From contig WOFQ01000003.1 of NCBI GenBank assembly GCA_012184525.1, forward strand, positions 372,001-436,000: 64,000 nt of DNA. Reading direction: 5' to 3'. The DNA is from Xenoacremonium recifei (taxonomy: Eukaryota; Ascomycota; Sordariomycetes; Hypocreales; Nectriaceae). Of this stretch, positions 12,673 to 23,731 are shown in pieces (within the stretch, counting starts at the first letter, position 1; each line of letters starts with the position of its first letter). Below the pieces are notes generated by a model that saw nothing but the letters and a program-made list of their open reading frames with translations, had not been told where the DNA came from and searched no databases. A program made the position numbers and the translations under genes.

Positions 12673-12982
12673 GTTTGGCATTAACGGCACAATGGCGTTT
12701 GTATGGAGCAAAGGCTTGATTTGGTTTCACATTTCACAATAGATACCGGGGTGGGAGGGCAGCTTAGGACGCGGAAAATAGGAAGTGATATTTCTTGATG
12801 CATTGATATCATCTTGTTCTTTGTGTCGTGTGATGCGCGCCTCGTCCCCAATCTTCGCCAGCCAAGTTACGGTATTCCAGAAGCCCCCAAACTCCCATGT
12901 CTAAGACGCAAAACAAACTCAAATGCCCATCGTCTTCTTCATCGTTGTCATCGTCGTCGTTCGCCACCGACCAAACCCTTGC
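12673..12982. other. Convergent 3' intergenic region, 310 bp
   Basis: Lies between the stop codons of GPN1 (plus) and RPB12 (minus). It should hold both 3' UTRs and poly(A) sites; nothing else is seen. Confidence 0.5.
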
Positions 12983-13258
12983 TCATCGAGCCTCGAACTG
13001 GACCATGCTGCCCTCCAAGTCAGTACACCTCTCGAAAGAGATGCCAAGAAGAAAAACTCACCGCTTCGTCCGCTCCTTGTACAGCACACGTCCCGCGCAG
13101 TGCGGGCATGCCACCAGCGAGTCCTTGCCCAGGCTGACGCTGCCGCCGCAGTCGCCGCAGATGTAGGTCATGGTGGTGCGGATGTCGTTGTAGTCGCGGG
13201 TGGCGCCGCGCTGGGCGGTGCTCGAGGCGGTGGGGACTTGGTACTCTTCGCGAGGCAT
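12983..13258 (-). CDS. RPB12: RNA polymerase I/II/III subunit RPABC4 (Rpb12)
   Basis: Two exons, 13258-13062 and 13007-12983, give a 73-aa protein. It has the single zinc ribbon of the family, YICGDCGG then ACPHCAGRVLYKERTKR, and ends in MVQFEAR, the hallmark C-terminus of Rpb12. The last seven residues come from the 25-nt second exon and would be missed without splicing (intron 13061-13008, GTGAGT donor). The N-terminal 30 residues are a variable basic leader. The length fits the family (about 58-75 aa). Confidence 0.95.
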
Positions 13259-16200
13259 CTTGCGATGGTGTTTGGCGGGTGGTCTTGAGAGTAATTCGGT
13301 CGGAACGGTCGTGGTGTTGAAGTTCTTGGAGAGAAAAGTTGCTTGGTCATGGTGGTGAGTGGTGAGTGGGGTGGGAAATATTTCCGGCAGAATTAGGCGG
13401 TGAGAGGTACGTACCGCGGCAGGAACTCACCCTATACTACAACCTGGTGAGTTTCGATTTCTTTGTCCTTCGACGGTAGGTCGGGTTCTATAACCACAAA
13501 AAAGTGATGCGAGAGATAACTCAACTCTTTCAGGTAATCATTTTATTTCTATTACTCAAATCATATTGGCTCTTTTTTATTTGCGGTGCTGCAATGCATT
13601 TCTAGATCATTTTAAACAAGAATTGAGTTAGCCTAACCCTTCAGCTTATATGCCATTATCAAGAGTTGACACACGCTGTGCAGGAGTGTTGATAAAAAGC
13701 TTGAGAAGGAGCATCTCGAATGCTAGAATCAAAATGCACTCTATTATATTGATCTTGAATTATTGTTTAAATCCCCGTTGTACTCTTATTGCCCTACTCT
13801 CACCCAATTAAGGCATGGTCTTGAAGGAGTCGCTACTCCGTGTCCCAACATCGTAGATCAACCCCAAAGATTCCCTAAACATGCCATTGGAATAAATATG
13901 ATAAACCCTACCATAGGTACTAAGCATATGACCCTTGCTTTAGAGTAAAAATTGCTTTAGCTTTTAGTCAAGTTGGGGGGTTGCGTTAAGATGATGGATA
14001 TAGACTGGGGTTAGAGATGAAGCTTAAGGAACATAGTCATTTGGGTTGAGCCCAAGGATTGGTCTAGAATAAGCGCTCGTCTGGTACAAATTTTGAAAGA
14101 GAGCTCGGACTCCCGATTCGAAGTTGTGATTTTTGGGGTTCTGACATTCCCCTATGTTCACACAATGGGTTGCTCATTTGTTCGAACCTTGTTATTTTTG
14201 TTTTCTAAACAAGCTCTTTCTACCCTGTAATGACCTAACTTATCGATGATCCGTTTCTCCAGTAATGATGCAATGAGGCTTATGACAAATTGCCTTGTTG
14301 GTTGGACCATCTCAAATTTGAACGTAAGAAGTATTACGGTGGCGACCATGCTTAAAGTGGCAGGTATCAATTTAGAACTGCATATTTGGTGTTGAATTGA
14401 TCAGCAAATTGACCCATGGCCTCTAATTTCCGTGTTTGATCTTGTTACCTGCTTTCAAAAGTGATCGTATTTTGGATCCGTTCTCTGGCCAGCCTCAGGT
14501 CCTACATCCAAGATATCGCAGCGCTTCACACTCTATGCTGGATTCTCGGCGAGATTCCAACAAGCAGGGACAATTGTAGACTGAGACTCGCCATTCAGCT
14601 CCATGGCGTTGTGTCTATTGAGTGATCTTATACTAATGCAGTTGAGGTGTTGTGCAGATCCTCCTCTTTGAGACACAGCTGTGCGCGAAGTTGCCGGCCG
14701 CAAACGTGCGTCAGAATTTAGCAAGCGCGTCAAACAACACGCGACCTCTCGGACTCTTGACTTGATTTTGTAATTTTGTAACAACGCGCAGGATCGCCGG
14801 GCCGGGGCACGTTCAACGGCGTTTCCCGTCAGCCCGACCGACGATCAATTCCTTGGAGCAGGGGGCTCACCGTAGTGAGGCCGCTGGGGCCTTAGGGACG
14901 GGCTCGCTTAGGGGCCGCTTCACGATGGTCGAATGAAATTTCAGCAGTGGCAGGGGCCAAATTTCCTAAACGATGCTCCCTTAGACGTAACTCTCACTCT
15001 GTTCGGGGCTCTTTTAACCCCCACGCAGCTTCAGATGTAGTTCCCTTTCCCTGAAGTCTCAGAACAACCGTGGAACGAGAGTTGAGGTATCCTAATTCTC
15101 TAGCTACGAGAGCTAACAAAGCTTTCTCGCTAATACCACGTAATTTCGTCATTCGCTCAATACAAATGAGGTGGCTGTACTCTGAGGGTCCCTCGGGGAG
15201 GGCTGACATGCTCCGAGTCTTATGGAACTCTGTCAAGGTCCTTGCCCCTTAGTAGAAGGTAGCTTTCTAGGCGAAGGAGGTGATCCGCGTAAGAATACCG
15301 AGGATACCAGCATTGACCTAATCATTTGTACTCCGTAAGCTGTCCCATTGCTTGGAAATATTACGTACCGGTTCTTTGTCACCTGCTGATGAACTGCTTT
15401 CAACAGAAAACCATTGCAACTTACACAGTCGCACATTTACATCAATTAGACTGAGACGAATCGAAAGTCGTCGTCATCATATAACATGCCAAAGCCCTTC
15501 AATATCCAACAGTGTCCGGCTACTCATGTACGTCATGAGCTTGTACACTGCGTGGGACTCACCAAGAGAGACATACTAGTTGAGAATTGTCCGAAGCTGC
15601 CAACTGAGAGCTTAAATTTAGGCATATATGGGGAAGTTTCAGGCACTGCCGTGACTGGAATGGATTTCTGAAAGAAGATGACCGCCAGGCGACAGCGCTG
15701 CAAAATTTCCGAGCTGATCTGCAAGGTCCGACGCTTTCAGCCTTACAGGGGTCCTCTGCAGCCTGTACTCACAAGTACCGAACCACTCTTTGTCAATAAA
15801 TCCTTGAGCATGATTGGCTTTGTTTCAACCCCGACCCAACGTATGTTAGGATCATCGCCAGTGGTATTACCCTAAAGATGATATATGATGTATCTCTTCA
15901 GGGAGTAAAAACAATCCTTGAGTATTGAGCTTGTTAACCTGTACAAAAATTACTTTTTCTTGTACGTGGTGCTGTCGGAGTTCAATTGGAGAACGATTTG
16001 TAAATGCTATATGAGACGGTCGAGTAATTGTCAGCACTCCAAGAGCGATTGTGACAGTAGATAACGTAGAAAAACGAGGCATTAGCAACCATACATTAAG
16101 TACGACTTCTTATACAGACCACCTCAGTACGTAGAAAATGAACGAATAGTTAGGTACAGGGTACGCATCTTGAGAAAAATCTTGGTGACCGGGGAGAGAG

Positions 16201-16706
16201 CCTAATGCTTCTCCGAACGGCAGTGGCTGCTGTCTCAGGCCCTTGTCTCACTTTCGTCGCACTTCTTGTCCATGGTCTTTGAGACACGGCTCACAATGGG
16301 ACCCTGCAGAAACTCCCACATCCCACTCGTTTGGTTCAACTCCATTTCTTGCATTTCCGACTACCTCCGGAAGCGGGAGTGAGCTAGTTTAGAACTTTGC
16401 AGATCAAGAGGAGCTTTGCCTCTTTTTCCAGATGGGGAGATCATCCAAAGTATTACATATCGGCTGTAAGAAAGGAAACGATACTGGAGTGGTATTATTC
16501 ATCGTGTCTCTGTTTCAGCTCCCCTCTGCGGCCGAGATCATTACCTCTTCCTACACTTGCATTATTTGAGACGGACCCCTTCGATTACACTCAGCTTCCT
16601 CCGCACATCCCCTGCCATACTTTCGCTTGTACTTCTTGCCTCCCTTCTTCCACTGTTCGTCTCTCACACAGAACCTCTCGATGTTACTACCGCTAAATCA
16701 CATATC
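13259..16706. other. AT-rich stretch without recognisable genes, about 3.4 kb
   Basis: From roughly 13.45 kb to 16.4 kb the sequence is visibly AT-richer than its flanks, and all open frames on both strands are short and lack family features. A GC-richer patch lies near 14.8-14.95 kb. No long terminal repeat, tRNA or intact transposase was recognised. It could be an old, mutated transposon insertion or plain intergenic DNA; I cannot decide by eye. The left end must carry the RPB12 promoter. Confidence 0.55.
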
Positions 16707-18151
16707 TCACGACCAAGTAGCCGTGTAAGTAGGACAAAGTGATCCGTCTGTGATTGTGACGAGGCCAGACCGGAAGCCATAGGCAACTTGCAGACAATCC
16801 ACGATACTGTTCCCAAGTGTCTCATCCGTGATGTAGTCGGGGTCCAAACAGGGCGTTGCAATGCCGTGGACAAAGGGTCCGAGAGCAGTGCGACACTTGT
16901 CCGCACCATCAACAACCGCAGCGCCCGTCACGCCCCGAAGATCGCTGCAGGCCTTCGGCAGTGCAACGATGCAGAGATCCTCCACCTCCCAAGTGAGGCA
17001 TTGCGCAATGTTCGGGCCTTTCGAATCAGCTGTGACTTTGCCTTGCATGCACCGTTCTATATCAGGGGTAAGGTAGTTTCCGAAAGCCTTCTTGCAAGCC
17101 TGGATAACAGGTTTGAGGGCAACTCCATTTGTCGTCCCCAGGTCTTTGCATTCTCCAGGGAGCTCATTCAAGCAACATGCAGGAACCGGCGTTGCTGTGA
17201 TGATGCACTCGGAGGTAGAGCTGGTTGGACTTTGAGTCGATGATGATGTACTGCTCGGCTCTGTCGAAGTCGTCTCCGCGGAAGTACTAGATGGTCCTGT
17301 GCTCGAAGCGGCAGTGCTTGAAGCGGCAGAACTCGAGGGCGAGGTCGTAGTGCTTGCATCTGGGTCGCCCTCGGGAGTCAAGTTGCCATTTGTGCTTGTG
17401 GACGGGTCTCCTGCGGTTGAACTACTGGAGCTCGTAGCTGGATCACCCTGAGAGGTGCTTGTGGGATTATTCCCTGTTTCCGAACTTCCGGTGCTTGCAT
17501 CCGGATCACCTTCGGGAGTGAAGTTGTCGCTTGTGCTTGCGGGGTCATTTGTTGTTGTTGAAGCTGTAGTGCTTGCGTCTGGGTCACCTTGGGGAGTAAG
17601 ATTGCCATTTGTGCTCGCCGAATTGTCTGCGGTTGTCGGACTTCCTGTCGGATTTCCAGTACTTTCATCTGGATCCCCTTCAGGAGTGAAGTTGTCGCCG
17701 GTAGTTGCAGGATCATTTACGGTTGTTGATCCGCTGCCGCTGGAGAGTTTGCCACTTGAAGTAGAGATGCTAGACGTTTCGACGTTGGCAACTTTGGTAT
17801 TTGGTCCATTGGAGTTTGGGTCTCCTTCTGGTGTACTTTGCCGTCTTTGGTCAGTACAAATCGGACAAAAGCCTACTCTTATAGTTGAACTTACATGGTA
17901 GCAGTCGAAGTGACAATGGTCGTGACCTCGAACCTTGTTTCGATGACAGTTGGTACAACAGTCACCGGGATGGTTGTGCCGCCTAGGATGAGGGCAGTTT
18001 CCTCGAAGATCTCTGTACTGACAAAGAACGGGGTCTGACGGAAAAGCACAATTTGCTGAACAGCCGGGACAGGACAGATCTCAACGGCGAGATCAAACCC
18101 CTGGCTTGTTGCCAGACCCAGAACAGAAAGGAGAAGAATAAGCCTTTTCAT
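16707..18151 (-). CDS. Secreted Ser/Thr-rich repeat protein with Cys-rich C-terminal domain
   Basis: Two exons (18151-17895 and 17835-16707) give 461 aa. The N-terminus MKRLILLLSVLGLATSQG is a clear signal peptide. Residues about 20-85 form a beta-like, Val/Thr-rich segment. Residues about 87-240 are an imperfect repeat built on a TPEGDPDAST-type core with NFT/NLT sequons, likely O- and N-glycosylated. A Ser/Thr/Ala linker then leads to a C-terminal domain of about 165 residues with 13 cysteines (ACCLNELPGEC, ERCMQG, IVDCLQV). No GPI or membrane tail is visible, so it is probably released or wall-bound. I do not recognise the C-terminal domain; function unknown. The intron (17894-17836) has GTAAGT and AAAG borders and keeps the first repeat in frame. 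Confidence 0.8.
17360..17835 (-). repeat. Imperfect coding repeat with PEGDPDAS core
   Basis: Within exon 2 the core P-E/Q-G-D-P-D/N-A/E-S recurs at irregular spacing at least five times (starting near 17830, 17690, 17600, 17525 and 17380), with a partial copy near 17450. Copies differ at third bases, so the expansion is not very recent. Confidence 0.7.
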
Positions 18152-19003
18152 TGCGAAGGTTGAGATCGGGATACATGCAAAGCTCGATTACTTACCAACG
18201 CATTGTTAGGGGCATTGGCCCGCGCAAGTTCACGGTGAGCCTTTATACGCTCAGTGAAAGATGGGTGATTGCTGCTCGGTACACTCGCTTCTTTGAACGG
18301 TTTCATCCTCAAGAATGCTTTGATCTCCATGAAAGCTGACCTCAAATTGTTACATGCCATAGGAAATGATACGCATCCATCGCTTTTCCGTGTTCAAGCA
18401 TTGTACGGCAGTGTCGACTTTCGCAGACATCGTACGACGGCTTCAAAGCCTTCTCCTAATCCGGGTTGTCAGAGCACGGAACCGTTCATGTCTGTGTTTG
18501 ATGTGCAGAGGAACAAATATACTGCATTCCTGGTTATTGGAGGGAGACCTAGGAACTTTCGGCAGAATCCATCGCGAACCATGTACCAAGAAAAGATTCG
18601 ACGATGAATCAGCTTCCATCGTGGGGGCGTTCTGTAAGGTTATGCTTGCTTGCGACAGATCCTTACTGTAGTAAGCCCCGAGAGTGTTCAAATATGGTAT
18701 GCTTAGGAGGGATGAAGGGAGCAAAGGGCCCCAGGGGACCACGTCTTCTACGTGCTTGAAGTCCACTTTAGCTGGAATGCGAAGTCGAATTGCTTCATTG
18801 GAAAGAAAGAAAGTAGAAATCACTTCGCAAAGGGTCTTTGGACTGGTTAGAGAGCAGTATTTAACGGGAGGCTTCCTACCGACTGGAGTGAATTTGAACC
18901 ACGCTCATCAACAAGCAACTCAATTCTACATTCTTTCACTTCTCACTGGCTCTCTGCTGCTTCCACTCCTTTAACCGATTTTACGTTCGAACCAATAGTC
19001 AAC
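18152..19003. promoter_or_regulatory. Divergent intergenic region between two secreted-protein genes
   Basis: 852 bp separate the start of the 461-aa protein (minus) from the start of the 137-aa protein (plus). A TATTTAA stretch near 18859 lies about 145 bp before the plus-strand start and could serve as a TATA element. Short open frames here look random. Confidence 0.45.
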
Positions 19004-19525
19004 ATGAAGGCCTCTCTGTTCATCCTCTCCGCCATTGCCGCTCTGGCTGCTGCTTCTCCTCTGGACACCAGACAGTGTGCTGGTTGCGAGCCCTCAGGCA
19101 AGGAAGTCTCTGGTTCATCCTCCTCCGCCAATGCCACCAACCAGAACACCAACAACATTTCTATTACAGTTCCCGGCGAGTCCGGTTCCGACAGCGGTAG
19201 CAGCGGCGGTAGCAGCAGCAGCAGCAGCAGCACTACCACGCCCAGCAGCGACACTGACGGCGAGGGCGAGACCAAGGGCTCCTGCAAGGCCTGCATTGAC
19301 TTCTGCACGGGCCGCGGTGATCTCCTCGATGCTGTATGCAAGGTGATCGTTTGCGGTATTGATGTGAGTACACAGCTCCTCCCTAAGAGGGATCTACGTC
19401 TAACCTTAGCCAGTGTGTGGTTGTCTGAGACCTTACCATACAAACTATTTGGTCTTATTTAATCTTGACAGGCAACTCGGCCAGGCGGTGGAGAAAGCTA
19501 TAGATGTTGTATGGAGTTCTCTTAG
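19004..19525 (+). CDS. Small secreted Cys-containing protein, effector-like
   Basis: Two exons (19004-19363, 19472-19525) give 137 aa. MKASLFILSAIAALAAAS is a signal peptide, followed by a possible dibasic-free propeptide (PLDTR) and QCAGCEPSG. Residues about 40-88 are a Ser/Thr/Asn linker with a run of eight serines encoded mainly by AGC repeats. The C-terminal part is CKACIDFCTGRGDLLDAVC plus KVIVCGID, then spliced to a short tail ending YRCCMEFS. Nine or so cysteines suggest disulfide bonds. Without the intron (GTGAGT donor, 108 bp) the frame would end in an unlikely leucine-rich tail. No family recognised; size, secretion and cysteines fit small secreted proteins of plant- or insect-associated fungi. 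Confidence 0.75.
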
Positions 19526-20259
19526 TATGCCCTAGAGTTTAAGCTCGGCCATCTGTAGCGGGAATTTAATTTCTCTCATAGCACACTTTGCTATTGTGGA
19601 CTTTTTGCTCTGTAGAGCTATAATAAATTCGCTGGTTTTTAATCTATAAAATGTGTTACTTAGCCATAAAACTCTAGGCTGAATGTAGAATTGATGAGAT
19701 GGGGGAGACCCCGTAGATCTTAGGAGGCCACGTATTTAGGCACCTTACTGGACTCTAGAAGGGAACTTAGTTTACCCTCCAACCAGTTCGCGGAAGACTA
19801 TCTGGTAGTTTAATTGACTGAACATACTGAAATACTACTTGAAGCTGATAAGTTACAAAGACCCGTGATTAGAAGAATAATAACGCCTGAAGCTCTTCAG
19901 CTCGTCTCGCTAGAACTAGCTGGACTAAGTGCATCCCCATACTTCGCGGGTTTCTCGGTCTTCGGTGGGGGCATCGGCTGAGATATGAGGCTTGTACATA
20001 GCTGATACGAGAATCTGTGTGGAGTTTTGTTGGTCCTTAGCTTAGACGCGAACCTGATATGGAACCATGGATCACACGCGTTCTTGATACTCTGGATAAG
20101 GTGCCGAATTACGTAGGCTCTCCGTGATTGGGGCGGCCGTAAAACATCCCTTTCTCGTCCCATAATTATTCCCTCGCCCACGCACACTCCTTCATAATTT
20201 TGCTGTGGCCATTGTCTTATACATAACCGGCATCGTCCACGGGAAATCACTCTTTGGAA
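19526..20259. other. Intergenic, 734 bp
   Basis: AT-rich; holds the 3' end of the small secreted gene and the promoter of the esterase gene. A TTATACATAA stretch about 45 bp before the esterase ATG may be the TATA region. Open frames on the minus strand near 19.9-20.25 kb show no family features. Confidence 0.4.
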
Positions 20260-21470
20260 ATGGCACGCTCGTTCTTTACTGCCCTCTCGGTTCTAGCAGC
20301 CTCTGCCACCACCGCCAGAGCGGCAATTCCCGTCGATTCCGGTCTCGCCCAGCGCTCGACAGATTGTGATGATGTTCACATGTTCCTCGCCCGTGGCAAC
20401 AATGAGCCTTATCCCGGGAGACAGGGTGCCATGGTTGAATCCATCTGTGACGATGTAAGCAGCTGTGGCTATGAGGATCTCATATACTCGGCGCTCTACA
20501 CCGACCTGTCCTGCCAGACATGTTATGACGGCGTTGTGGCCGCGTATAAACAGGTTTCGGATTACGCTTGTCAATGTCCCGATGCCAAGCTGATTCTCCT
20601 CGGGTACTCCCAAGGCGCCCAAATCATCACCGACTTTCTCGGCGGAGGCGGCGGGACTCTCTGGAATGGTTGCATTCAGCCCACAACACCTGCCCTTAAC
20701 CGTAGCACGTTCCCAGGTAACAGAAGTATGTCCATCCCTTCCAGATTTGAAGTACACATTCTTGAGTTGTCCGTGAGACTGATCGTGAACTGTTTGATCA
20801 TTTAGTTAGTGCTGTTGTTGTCTTTGGCGATGAACGACACACTGCCAATCAGTCGTACAACTTTGGCAGTGGCTCTGGCATCGACGGCGACTTTCCCCGA
20901 CCTAGCAGCCAGCTTGAACTCATAGATGACTATAGCTCAATTGTTTACTCATACTGTGCTCATGCGGATCCAATTTGCGCGGCGGACCAGTCGGAGTCTA
21001 ATTACAACGTCAGTGTTCATTTGGATTACTACGATATCTACGCCTCTGCTGCTGGGTCATGGGCAAAGAGCGTTGCAAGCATCACAAATGATGCAACTGT
21101 TACTACCGCCATACCCACAAGCATCTCCGGAACCGCTCAAGAATACAGCACTATCGCTTCAGATTATACGCCTTCTGGAACTGTAACCACGACCTCGATA
21201 CAAGAGGCAACATGTTCCGCTACGACAGCTTCCACAGCAGAGAAAACAGCATCTGCTTCATCTGGAAGTACCTCAGCTTCCGCCTCCTCCACCTCCGTGG
21301 AGACGAAAACTACGGCTGCTGCAAGTTCCACGGGCTCGGCCGAGGCAACCTCGACTGCTGCCTCGAGCACGTCGGCCTCTGCCACTTCGACAGCAGCTGG
21401 TTCATCCAGTACCATGTCCCCTATTAAGGTCGGACTGGCTGCTGCTGCCGTACTGCAGTTGCTCATGTAA
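20260..21470 (+). CDS. GPI-anchored cutinase / acetylxylan esterase-family hydrolase
   Basis: Two exons (20260-20725, 20806-21470) give 376 aa. After a signal peptide (MARSFFTALSVLAASATT) comes the cutinase fold: DVHMFLARGNNEPYPG, the nucleophile elbow LGYSQGAQI (Ser), VVVFGDERHTANQSYNFG, SYCAHADPICAADQ (Asp) and VHLDYYDIYA (His). The triad is thus complete, and the paired cysteines match acetylxylan esterase II-like enzymes more than small cutinases. A Ser/Thr/Ala-rich stalk of about 130 residues ends in a hydrophobic tail (KVGLAAAAVLQLLM) preceded by small residues, a GPI-anchor signal. It probably acts on ester bonds of plant polymers or cell-surface substrates while tethered to the wall. 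The intron (80 bp) must be removed to join FPGNR to ISAVVVFGD. Confidence 0.88.
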
Positions 21471-22455
21471 CATGTATCCTCATAATCTCTTGCATAGACA
21501 AAATAGATGATAGATTCATGACTGCTAAACAAAATCCACTCGACAGCTAACTATTTATCAATATCATCCAGTAGCAAGAATCCTCTCTCACTTGTTGAGA
21601 ACAGATCAACTAAGATCTTATAAACTAGGTAATATTTGAGCGTGTTTATATCATTGCACCTCCCCGAAGGCGGTCTTATGTCTCAGTTTCTTGAGATGGC
21701 TCATACGCGATATGGCACTATCATTCACACTTAGGGGTGGGTAGACGATCATTACCCCTATCATTGAAGTTCTGAGTCTAAGGTATGAGTGTCTAGGCCA
21801 AGAGAGCTGAAGTTTGAGAAGTACATGGCCCAGAAAAAGGTCGTCCGAATAGCCCCCGAATGAGTTCCAACGCATGCGTTCTGGGTGAGACTACACACTG
21901 CAGATCTCTGTCCCTTTCCAGAGTTGGTGAACTTCGCAGTCAAGAAGCTCATCCTTGCCTACTTTTTGATCATTGCATTGACGACGATTGCGCCCTGGTT
22001 AACAGAGGAGAGGTGGTGCACTCTCTCTCCTTCCTCCAAATGTACCTTACTTTGGGATCACCACATTCAAGCATAGGACTGTCTTCAGACTTGACTCGTG
22101 TATACAAAAGTATTATGGCTTCAAAGAATCCCGATCAACCTCCCTTGGTGCCAGTGTGGCCGGATGCATACCGGAAAAAGTTCTCAGGATTTTGGCTCTG
22201 ATGGGGTTCCTTTTCCTGTTGCATCCGGAGCCCCTAACCGAACGATGGGTTCATTCCGAGGATAAATTAGTTGTTTTTGTCCCCCCTTGGTCTCGTACTG
22301 AAAGCACCAAGACCTCTTGTCGTATTGGATAATATTAAATACCCTTTCACACTCGCTCCTTTCTGTCAGCAGTGACAACTTCGACCACTCACTCGCTCAT
22401 ACCTTTCTTGCTGCCCAGCTTGTCACTCTTTTTAAATCACACTCGTTAAGCAACA
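21471..22455. promoter_or_regulatory. Intergenic region with TATA-like element before 22456 gene
   Basis: 985 bp. AATATTAAATA at 22331-22341 lies about 115 bp before the next ATG and looks like a TATA box. The short open frames near 21.86-22.2 kb lack codon or family support. Confidence 0.4.
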
Positions 22456-23187
22456 ATGATCACTGCGACCTTATTAGCCTTTCCTGCTCTTCTGTTGGCA
22501 GCTCATGTCACGGCTGAGCTAGGGCAGCTCCCAGCTATGTCTGAATGCTGGACGAGCACCTTTCCCGTCGTTACCATGACTCATATTCTCCCTACCATGG
22601 GTCTTGAGGCTCCTACTGACAACTGCGATGGCTCTCTGGTCTTTACAACTGCGCTACCAACTATTGGACAGAATGGCGTCGGCGTCCATACATACACAAT
22701 AACACAAAAGTGTGACGGAGATTGTAAACCTCCTCACCCTACCCTTTGTCCTCCTGGGTTCACTATCACCGAGACACTTTGCCATGTCTGTGGTCCTACC
22801 CCAGTTACCACGACCCTGACGCTACCTTGCGAGACTACCTCTGAGGTTCTGTCAACCCCTCCACCGGAAGACTGCCCTGAAGCAACCACCACCCGATTTA
22901 GTACAATACTAGTCCCTGGAGCTACGACCTTCGCTCATCCCTCTGCCAAGCCGACGGGAGAGGGTCAGCAGAATGCCGAGGGCTCAGAAAGCTCAACAGC
23001 AGAGGGTGGATTGGACGTCACGTCAAATGGGAATTCGTCTTCTGCTTCCTCCCACCCTGTTTCAGGAGGCAATGTCTCCCCAAGTACGCCCGTCGTGGAG
23101 GGATATGCCAGTAATTTGGGTCATGGTATGCAGGGCATGTGGAGTATTGTTGTCCTCTTATCAACGTACATCATGTACATGGCTTAA
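22456..23187 (+). CDS. Secreted Cys-rich, probably GPI-anchored surface protein
   Basis: A single open frame of 243 aa with signal peptide (MITATLLAFPALLLAAHVTA). Residues about 25-145 carry ten or more cysteines in Thr/Pro-rich context (CDGDCKPPHPTLCPPGF, ETLCHVCGP, LPCETT). A Ser/Gly-rich stalk follows, and the C-terminus MWSIVVLLSTYIMYMA is a hydrophobic GPI-type tail. No enzyme motif is visible. The design resembles fungal wall proteins or adhesin-like effectors; function unknown. It is the last of four adjacent secreted-protein genes. Confidence 0.75.
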   Translation: MITATLLAFPALLLAAHVTAELGQLPAMSECWTSTFPVVTMTHILPTMGLEAPTDNCDGSLVFTTALPTIGQNGVGVHTYTITQKCDGDCKPPHPTLCPPGFTITETLCHVCGPTPVTTTLTLPCETTSEVLSTPPPEDCPEATTTRFSTILVPGATTFAHPSAKPTGEGQQNAEGSESSTAEGGLDVTSNGNSSSASSHPVSGGNVSPSTPVVEGYASNLGHGMQGMWSIVVLLSTYIMYMA

Positions 23188-23731
23188 GATTTCATGTGCG
23201 CATGGATCACTGTCTTCTACCAAGCTGTTGCGACCGTGGTTGATAGGCATAGTTGTAGGAGTCACGGGGAGAGATGGATTGAAATAGGTGGTTGCAATCT
23301 AATAGCTAATATTTCTCGACCTAATTTTTACCCACGGTGATCTCAGATAACGACAGGAAGCCTTGTAGAATCTAGGTGATGCTAAGACGCTGACCTTATT
23401 TTTGACCAACGTGCATTAACAAGCCTCCATGGAGCCATAAGAGTGTTGGATTGGACAATGAGCATCGCGGTTGACGAACCATTGTCCTCAGCAGAGAGCC
23501 TTAGATATTCCGAGATGTCTTCATCTTGTACACTATACTCAACCCAATGTTATCCGTTTCCTTAAACTCAGCCCCAAAATGCAATCTTTACCTTATTACT
23601 GCTCAACGCCAATACCTGATCCTGACCCCGAGCATAAAGAAGGTGCTTGCTGGTTGATGGGGGATGCTCATCAGTAAACTCCTCGTTCAAAGCTCCAGTT
23701 CTATGCATCTAAACATCGGAATTCATCTCCA
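23188..23731. other. Convergent intergenic region, 544 bp
   Basis: Between the stop of the 243-aa secreted protein (plus) and the stop of a Zn2Cys6 regulator (minus). It should hold both 3' UTRs. No other feature recognised. Confidence 0.4.

Noticed and set aside
15274..15288. AAGGAGGTGATCCGC resembles the reverse complement of the bacterial 16S rRNA 3' end
   Set aside because: Only this short stretch matches; flanking bases do not continue as rRNA on either strand.
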